Source of the DNA: Fusobacteriaceae bacterium
GTDB lineage: Bacteria > Fusobacteriota > Fusobacteriia > Fusobacteriales > Fusobacteriaceae
DNA length: 5,359 bases
NCBI GenBank assembly: GCA_030625925.1
Contig: DAOUPY010000136.1
Location: 1 to 5,359 of the forward strand
Direction of reading: 5' to 3'
The notes below the pieces were generated by a model. The model searched no databases and had not been told where the DNA came from. It saw only the letters and a program-made list of their open reading frames with translations. The position numbers and the translations under genes were made by a program. Positions 1 to 4,087 of this stretch are shown piece after piece. Numbering within the stretch: position 1 is the stretch's first letter; each line of letters starts with the position of its first letter.

Positions 1-18
1 TTATTTTAGGAGGAAGAA

Positions 19-1353
19 ATGAAGAGGAGTTTTTACAAAACGTTACTTATATTGGCACTGCCAATAACAATTCAAAGTTTAATATTGGCATCTGTAAATA
101 TGGCAGATGTATTTATGATTGGAAAATTAGGAGGGATGGAAGTCGCATCCCTGGGGTTAGCTAATCAGATAGTATTTTTGATGACAACTTTTATTATGGG
201 AGTCAATAGTGGTGCTGCAGTATTTATAGCTCAATACCATGGGAAGAAAGACTATTCCAAGGTAAAATATATTGTATCTATATCCACTATATTAAGTATA
301 TTCATGGCTTTGTTTTTCTGGTATATATCTTATATTACGCCAGAGTACATCATAGGAATTTATACGAAAGATCCACAGGTTATAATTACAGCTTCTAAAT
401 ATCTTAAAGTAGTAGCCTGGTCATATGTGGCTTCAGCAGTATCATTTTCTTTTTCAATACTACTTCGAGGATTGGGAGAAAGTCAGCTGCCTATGCTGAC
501 AAGTTTTTTATCATTAACAGTAAATATTGTACTAAATTATCTACTGATATTTGGTAATTATGGATTCCCAGAACTAGGAGTAGAAGGTGCCGCATTAGCC
601 ACTGCTATAGCTCGTGGGATAGAATGTATAGTTGTAGTAGGTATTATCTATAAGAGAAAATATCCGATAGCTATAAAATTAAAGGAATTCTTCTCCTTTG
701 ATCTAACAGTACTTAAATTATTTATTGCAACAGCTGGAGCAGTCATTATAAATGACATCTTATGGGCATTGGGACAGACTGTGTACAGTGCTATTTATGG
801 AAGGATAGGGACAGAGTCATTAGCCGCAATAAACATAGAAAATAGTTTTGAGCGATTAGCAGTAGTTGGGATAATTGGATTTGCCAATGCAGCTACAGTA
901 ATGATAGCCCATAAAATAGGACAGGGTAAATTAGATGAAGCTTATTCTGATGGAAAGAAATTTTATAAAGTTTCATTTGGTCTAGCGCTAATGTTGGCGA
1001 TACCACTGGGATTACTTTCTTCTAAGTTAGTTGGAATGTACAATGTCGATGAAAATGTATTGAGACTCAGTAAATATACCTTGATAGCTTTCTGTATATC
1101 ATTCCCGTTTAAAGCACTTAGTATGACGAAGATGGTAGGAGTCTTAAGAGGTGGAGGAGATACGAAATTCGCCATGGGTATAAATCTTATAGCTCTATGG
1201 ATGGTAGGAATACCACTAGCGATATTTGCGGCCTTTTATTTGGGATTACCCATATATATAGTATACTTGGCTACCCTGAGTGAGGAGTTTGTTCGTATAG
1301 CTATTGGAATGAAAAGGTTTGTAAGTAAAAAATGGATAAATAAATTGGCATAA
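19..1353 (+). CDS. MATE family multidrug/cation efflux transporter
   Basis: A 444-residue, very hydrophobic inner-membrane protein of the MATE (multidrug and toxic compound extrusion) family, which exports cationic drugs or metabolites in exchange for Na+ or H+. The length fits the 12-helix family (about 440-460 residues). Visible family marks are the N-terminal segment LPITIQSLI followed by NMADVFMIGKLG (residues 27-38), whose Asp30 lies in helix 1 as in other MATE proteins, and the paired motifs LLRGLGES (148-155) and VLRGGGDT (375-382), which reflect the two-fold duplicated six-helix bundle. ATG 19 is preceded by AGGAGG (8-13) at 5-nt spacing, so the start is firm. Its promoter lies outside the window. 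It ends at a hairpin shared with the convergent uraA gene. Substrate cannot be told from sequence; the general family call is very secure. Confidence 0.95.
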   Translation: MKRSFYKTLLILALPITIQSLILASVNMADVFMIGKLGGMEVASLGLANQIVFLMTTFIMGVNSGAAVFIAQYHGKKDYSKVKYIVSISTILSIFMALFFWYISYITPEYIIGIYTKDPQVIITASKYLKVVAWSYVASAVSFSFSILLRGLGESQLPMLTSFLSLTVNIVLNYLLIFGNYGFPELGVEGAALATAIARGIECIVVVGIIYKRKYPIAIKLKEFFSFDLTVLKLFIATAGAVIINDILWALGQTVYSAIYGRIGTESLAAINIENSFERLAVVGIIGFANAATVMIAHKIGQGKLDEAYSDGKKFYKVSFGLALMLAIPLGLLSSKLVGMYNVDENVLRLSKYTLIAFCISFPFKALSMTKMVGVLRGGGDTKFAMGINLIALWMVGIPLAIFAAFYLGLPIYIVYLATLSEEFVRIAIGMKRFVSKKWINKLA

Positions 1354-1358
1354 GACAT

Positions 1359-1389
1359 AAAAACAGGCAGCCATTGGCTGCCTGTTTTT
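1359..1389. terminator. Bidirectional intrinsic terminator between convergent genes
   Basis: A 14-bp perfect stem: the arm AAAAACAGGCAGCC (1359-1372) pairs with GGCTGCCTGTTTTT (1376-1389) around the loop ATT. The GC-rich core is flanked by A-tract and T-tract, so transcripts from either side end in a U-run. It lies 5 nt after the MATE stop codon and 15 nt beyond the stop of the opposing uraA gene, as expected for a shared terminator. Confidence 0.93.
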
Positions 1390-1404
1390 ATCTCTTATAT
1401 TTTC

Positions 1405-2628
1405 TTATATGTTTTTAGGAAGAACCTTGTTTAAAACTACTCCTACAATAGCTGCTACAGCTAAACCAGATAGAGAGATAGTTCCCCAAAGAACTACATT
1501 GCCGATAGCAATTCCCAAAACAAAGATAAGGGAAGCGATGATTAAATTTCTTGAATGTGCAAAGTCTAGATCGGCTTCAATCAGCGTTCTAACTCCTACA
1601 CTTGAGATCATCCCAAATAAGATGATAGATATTCCACCCATAACAGGGGTAGGGATGGTCTGTAAAACAGCCCCGAATTTACCTATAAATGATAATAGAA
1701 TGGCATATACAGCGGCGATTCTAAGGACAGCAGGATCGTATACCTTAGTAACTGCCAATACACCTGTGTTCTCACCATAAGTTGTATTAGCTGGTCCGCC
1801 GATAAGTCCTGCAAAAAGTGTAGCGATTCCATCTCCTAACATAGTTCTGTGAATTCCTGGTTCATCAAAGAAGTTTTTTCCAACAACAGCCCCGTTAGTA
1901 GTAATGTCACCGATGTGTTCTATGAATACTACCATAGCTATAGGAGCTATTGCTATAACCGATGTCCATGAAAACTTAGGCATAGTCATAAGATCTTTTA
2001 GAGCACTATCTGTAAATCCGATCCATTTAGCATTGGCAATGGGGGTAAAATCTACCAGTCCGAATAAGACTGCTAAAGTATATCCAACCATTACAGAGAT
2101 AAGGATAGGAACTAATCTAAAGAATGACTTTTCTAAAACAGAGATTACCACCATGGTAGTAACGACAACGACAGCAATGATCAAGCCTTTTGGATCGAAC
2201 GTACCATTATTGTAACCAATCATATTTAAGGCAACCGGACTCATTCTAAGACCGATAACCATGATGATGGGACCTACAACTATTGGAGGGAAAAATGATT
2301 TTACTTTATCCACACCAAAGACCATGATGATGATTGACATTAAAATGTAGATAAATCCTGCCGATATAACACCTGCCTTTACAGCTCCTATACCATCGTG
2401 CTTTAAAACTAAAGAGATGGCACCAATAAATGCGAAACTAGATCCTAAAAATACAGGGACAATTTTCTTGGTACAAAGATGAAATAGCAGGGTACCTCCT
2501 CCTGCAGCTAATAGTGCGATTGACGGGTTAAGCCCGGTTAAGAATGGCACCAATACAGTAGCTCCGAACATAGCTAACACATGTTGTAACCCTAATAAGT
2601 ACTTCGTTTTTCCAATGATTTTATGCAT
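1405..2628 (-). CDS. uraA: Uracil:H+ symporter, NCS2 family (UraA/PyrP type)
   Basis: A 407-residue membrane protein of the nucleobase-cation symporter-2 family, which normally has 14 membrane spans and imports uracil with a proton for pyrimidine salvage. The N-terminal LGLQHVLAMFGATVLVP (12-28) is the classic NCS2 signature. FIEHIGD (235-241) carries Glu237, matching E. coli UraA Glu241, and NTTYGEN (281-287) carries Glu286, matching Glu290; both bind uracil in the UraA structure. The TYGEN form separates the uracil group from xanthine permeases, which usually have a Gln-Asn there. The position matching UraA His245 is Asp241. The protein ends a little earlier than E. coli UraA (429 residues as I recall). 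ATG 2628 is the first usable in-frame start after AGGAGG (2641-2646). It follows the thioesterase gene by 49 bp with a terminator between them. Uracil is the most likely substrate; other pyrimidines are not excluded. Confidence 0.93.
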   Translation of the reverse strand: MHKIIGKTKYLLGLQHVLAMFGATVLVPFLTGLNPSIALLAAGGGTLLFHLCTKKIVPVFLGSSFAFIGAISLVLKHDGIGAVKAGVISAGFIYILMSIIIMVFGVDKVKSFFPPIVVGPIIMVIGLRMSPVALNMIGYNNGTFDPKGLIIAVVVVTTMVVISVLEKSFFRLVPILISVMVGYTLAVLFGLVDFTPIANAKWIGFTDSALKDLMTMPKFSWTSVIAIAPIAMVVFIEHIGDITTNGAVVGKNFFDEPGIHRTMLGDGIATLFAGLIGGPANTTYGENTGVLAVTKVYDPAVLRIAAVYAILLSFIGKFGAVLQTIPTPVMGGISIILFGMISSVGVRTLIEADLDFAHSRNLIIASLIFVLGIAIGNVVLWGTISLSGLAVAAIVGVVLNKVLPKNI

Positions 2629-2640
2629 TTTTCTCTCATT

Positions 2641-2646
2641 CCTCCT
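2641..2646 (-). promoter_or_regulatory. Ribosome binding site of uraA with long spacing
   Basis: AGGAGG on the minus strand lies 12 nt before the uraA ATG, longer than the 5-9 nt seen for most other genes here. A closer ATG (2637-2639, 1 nt from the AGGAGG) is out of frame and opens only a short reading frame of about 15 codons. No in-frame alternative ATG, GTG or TTG is seen between the site and codon 1, so ATG 2628 stands. Confidence 0.7.
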
Positions 2647-2657
2647 AATTTTTTTTC

Positions 2658-2686
2658 AAAAAAAAAGATAGTAAAATCTATCTTTT
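2658..2686 (-). terminator. Intrinsic terminator of the thioesterase gene, upstream of uraA
   Basis: Read on the minus strand, AAAAGATAG (2686-2678) pairs with CTATCTTTT (2671-2663, 9 bp) around a 6-nt loop (2672-2677), and the T-run extends to 2658. The 5' arm consists of the last two codons and the TAG stop of the thioesterase gene. The stem is AT-rich and weaker than the other terminators here, which leaves room for read-through into uraA. Confidence 0.75.
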
Positions 2687-3058
2687 AAATAATTTATTTA
2701 TAAATTTTTCTCCATTGACAATAAATCTGTCATGGAAACAACTTCCAACAATAGTTTCCTCAAAGATAACAACAATTTCGAAGGAAAGTTTTTTTCCATC
2801 GATCTCAGTTAGTGTAGAAATACAACTTAATTTATCTCCTACTAAGTTAGCTTTGAAATGTTTAGCATTTACAGATATACCTACTGTGGTATTTTCTTTA
2901 TCTAAATATTTCTCAACACTAAGAAATGCAGTTTTTTCCATAAAAGCAATCAAATTTGGAGTAGAAAAAACATCTAATCCACCAGATTCCATTTTAATAG
3001 CAGTTTCTGATGAGCTTATAATTTTTTCTAATGTATAAGATAGATCTTTTTTTAACAT
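2678..3058 (-). CDS. FlK-like hot-dog fold acyl-CoA thioesterase
   Basis: A 126-residue soluble protein resembling the thioesterase family of FlK, the fluoroacetyl-CoA thioesterase of Streptomyces cattleya. These single-domain hot-dog enzymes hydrolyse small acyl-CoA thioesters in the cytoplasm, usually as dimers. The match rests on VFSTPNLIAFMEKTA (30-44), VGISVNAKHFKANLVG (59-74) and the C-terminal HDR (109-111). Thr33, Glu41 and His67 have the same spacing (8 and 26 residues) as the FlK triad Thr42, Glu50, His76 as I recall it. The FlK lid residue Phe36 aligns with Gly27, so specificity for fluoroacetyl-CoA is unlikely; the real substrate is unknown. ATG 3058 follows AGGAGGG at 6-nt spacing, about 25 nt from a predicted transcript start. 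The stop lies inside its own terminator stem. uraA follows on the same strand, but no functional link is evident. Confidence 0.85.
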   Translation of the reverse strand: MLKKDLSYTLEKIISSSETAIKMESGGLDVFSTPNLIAFMEKTAFLSVEKYLDKENTTVGISVNAKHFKANLVGDKLSCISTLTEIDGKKLSFEIVVIFEETIVGSCFHDRFIVNGEKFINKLFKR

Positions 3059-3089
3059 TGTATTCCCTCCTCGACTTTAAACTTTCGAA

Positions 3090-3118
3090 ATTATACTCTA
3101 TTTATTTATGGTTGTCAA
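3090..3118 (-). promoter_or_regulatory. Consensus sigma-70 promoter of the thioesterase gene
   Basis: On the minus strand TTGACA (3118-3113) and TATAAT (3095-3090) are separated by exactly 17 bp, a perfect match to the housekeeping consensus. Transcription should start near 3083, giving a leader of about 25 nt that holds the AGGAGGG ribosome site. No operator-like inverted repeat is apparent over it, which points to strong constitutive expression. Confidence 0.9.
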
Positions 3119-3123
3119 TGATT

Positions 3124-3157
3124 AAAAAAAAGAAACTCTTCATTGAAGAGTTTCTTT
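3124..3157 (-). terminator. Intrinsic terminator of the YitT-family gene
   Basis: A 13-bp perfect stem, AAAGAAACTCTTC (3129-3141, plus strand) with GAAGAGTTTCTTT (3145-3157) around a 3-nt loop, is followed on the minus strand by a run of eight T (3131-3124, partly in the stem). It begins 10 nt after the stop codon of the YitT-family gene and just upstream of the thioesterase promoter, so it separates the two units. Confidence 0.9.
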
Positions 3158-3167
3158 AGAATTTATT

Positions 3168-3806
3168 TTAAGCTATAGAAAAGATATTCTCTTGGAATTC
3201 TTTAGATTTAGCAATGGTGAAATTAACAGTTCTTCCAATTAAGAATGAACAAACCACAGCATAAATAGCTGTATCAAAACCTAAGAAATAAGCACAGATT
3301 AAGATTACAATACAATCCGCTGCCATCATTACATTTCCTACAGGAAATTTAAAAAGTTTATGAAAAATCTGAGCTACAATAACGGTTCCACCAGTATTAC
3401 TGCCAAAGCCTACAGCCAGTCCAATTCCGATACCGATACAGACAGCACCTGCAACAACAGCGATAAATTTAAATGCTAAACCGTCTGCAGCAGGATTATT
3501 AAACCTTAAAAAACTATGGGTAAACCATTCATAAAATGGAAATAATATAAGGGCATATGTAGTAGTAAGAGCATATTTTTTTCCTATAATAATAGCTCCT
3601 AAAATAAACACGGGGATATTAAGCAATAACATAGCCTGACCTATAGAAAAATTTGAAAAAAGTGTATTTATTAAAATCGCCAGGCCTGTGAACCCTCCAG
3701 CAGTGAACTTTGCAGGTCCTAAAAAATTAGTGATACCCATTGCTGCTATAAAAAATCCTAGATTAATAAATAAAAATTCTGTTAGATGTTTTTTTCTTTC
3801 TGACAT
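3168..3806 (-). CDS. YitT family integral membrane protein, short form
   Basis: A 212-residue polytopic membrane protein that I place in the YitT (DUF161) family, whose role is not established. Hydrophobic segments lie roughly at residues 11-30, 36-50, 56-75, 80-97, 113-133, 156-176 and 179-195. Family-like features are NFLGPAKFTAGGFTGLAIL (27-45) and GIGIGLAVGFGSNTGGTVIVA (inside 125-145); both contain a small-residue Gly-Gly turn, suggesting an internal repeat. Most YitT proteins are about 280 residues because a soluble DUF2179 domain follows the membrane part. Here the chain ends at residue 212, and a terminator begins 10 nt later, so the short form looks like the true gene end. ATG 3806 follows AAGGAG (3816-3821) at 9-nt spacing. 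It has its own promoter and terminator and diverges from the oligoendopeptidase gene. Function is unknown; a transport role is only an inference. Confidence 0.82.
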   Translation of the reverse strand: MSERKKHLTEFLFINLGFFIAAMGITNFLGPAKFTAGGFTGLAILINTLFSNFSIGQAMLLLNIPVFILGAIIIGKKYALTTTYALILFPFYEWFTHSFLRFNNPAADGLAFKFIAVVAGAVCIGIGIGLAVGFGSNTGGTVIVAQIFHKLFKFPVGNVMMAADCIVILICAYFLGFDTAIYAVVCSFLIGRTVNFTIAKSKEFQENIFSIA

Positions 3807-3850
3807 TACTTTACTCTCCTTTTGTATAAATTATTTGGTCTTAACAACAC

Positions 3851-3879
3851 ATTATATACTATTAATTAAGTATTGTAAA
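3851..3879 (-). promoter_or_regulatory. Sigma-70 promoter of the YitT-family gene
   Basis: On the minus strand TTTACA (3879-3874, 5 of 6 consensus) and TATAAT (3856-3851, perfect) are separated by 17 bp. The transcript would start near 3844, giving a leader of about 38 nt ending in the AAGGAG ribosome site. The spacer contains the palindrome TTAATTAA (3862-3869), which may simply reflect base composition. Confidence 0.82.
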
Positions 3880-3910
3880 TGATGAAATTAAAATATTTTA
3901 ACGTGCATAA

Positions 3911-3920
3911 AGTGCGCACT
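3911..3920. promoter_or_regulatory. Perfect palindrome AGTGCGCACT, possible operator
   Basis: A 10-bp perfect palindrome containing GTGCGCAC stands out as the only GC-rich stretch in the AT-rich divergent region. It lies 31 bp upstream of the leftward -35 box and 42 bp upstream of the rightward one, a place where one dimeric regulator could act on both promoters. A nearby GTGC (3903-3906) gives partial repetition. No regulator gene is next to it, so the role is inferred. Confidence 0.35.
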
Positions 3921-3962
3921 AAGTGTTGAAAAATATGGTATTTTTAAAAAAAATAAAATCTA

Positions 3963-3991
3963 TTGAATAAGGTTAAAATTAAAGATATACT
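3963..3991 (+). promoter_or_regulatory. Probable promoter of the oligoendopeptidase gene
   Basis: TTGAAT (3963-3968, 4 of 6 consensus) and TATACT (3986-3991, 5 of 6) are spaced by 17 bp. Transcription would begin near 3998, leaving an untranslated leader of about 90 nt. It is weaker than the other two promoters here, and in such AT-rich DNA alternatives cannot be excluded. Confidence 0.6.
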
Positions 3992-4033
3992 AGTAATGAA
4001 AGAATAATTAAAAATTATAAATTTTTTTAATGG

Positions 4034-4055
4034 AGAAGTCACAATTGGAGCTTCT
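4034..4055 (+). repeat. Imperfect inverted repeat in the oligoendopeptidase leader
   Basis: AGAAG (4034-4038) and CTTCT (4051-4055) form 5 bp, with a central CAATTG and mismatches between. The 22-nt element lies in the leader 18 nt before the ribosome site. As RNA it would be only a weak hairpin; as DNA it could be a dimeric binding site downstream of the promoter. It could also be chance. Confidence 0.25.
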
Positions 4056-4087
4056 AAAAGATAAATTTGATGAGGAGGATAAAATAC

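Larger units (their letters stand above)
3807..4087. other. Divergent intergenic region
   Basis: This 281-bp, extremely AT-rich gap separates the YitT-family gene (leftward) from the oligoendopeptidase gene (rightward). It holds a leftward promoter (3851-3879), a rightward promoter (3963-3991), a GC-rich palindrome between them (3911-3920), A/T tracts around 3929-3957, and a leader of about 90 nt before the oligoendopeptidase start with an imperfect inverted repeat (4034-4055). I see no tRNA, riboswitch or convincing small RNA in it. Confidence 0.7.

Noticed and set aside
963..1175. Minus-strand open frame inside the MATE gene
   Set aside because: Antisense shadow of a clear MATE coding region; no ribosome site and no recognisable protein features.
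1393..1410. Tandem TCTTATAT direct repeat at the 3' end of uraA
   Set aside because: Two copies of 8 bp in AT-rich sequence, partly coding; no other copies or functional context.
1409..2215. Two plus-strand open frames (1409-1780 and 1904-2215) opposite uraA
   Set aside because: They lie antisense to conserved UraA motifs, have no Shine-Dalgarno and read like reverse-complement membrane-protein codons.
2715..3038. Plus-strand open frame opposite the thioesterase gene, with a TTGACA at 2715-2720
   Set aside because: Antisense shadow; the TTGACA has no -10 box at 16-18 bp downstream and the thioesterase on the other strand is well supported.
1405..3806. A functional operon of YitT-family gene, thioesterase and uraA
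   Set aside because: A strong terminator and separate promoters split the YitT gene from the thioesterase gene, and a further terminator precedes uraA; no shared pathway is evident.
3688..3882. Plus-strand open frame across the start of the YitT-family gene
   Set aside because: Runs through the leftward promoter and the ribosome site of a supported gene and has no start signals of its own.
3929..3945. Seven-bp A/T-only hairpin in the divergent intergenic region
   Set aside because: No GC pairs and no gene ending nearby; expected by chance in A/T tracts, so not called a terminator.
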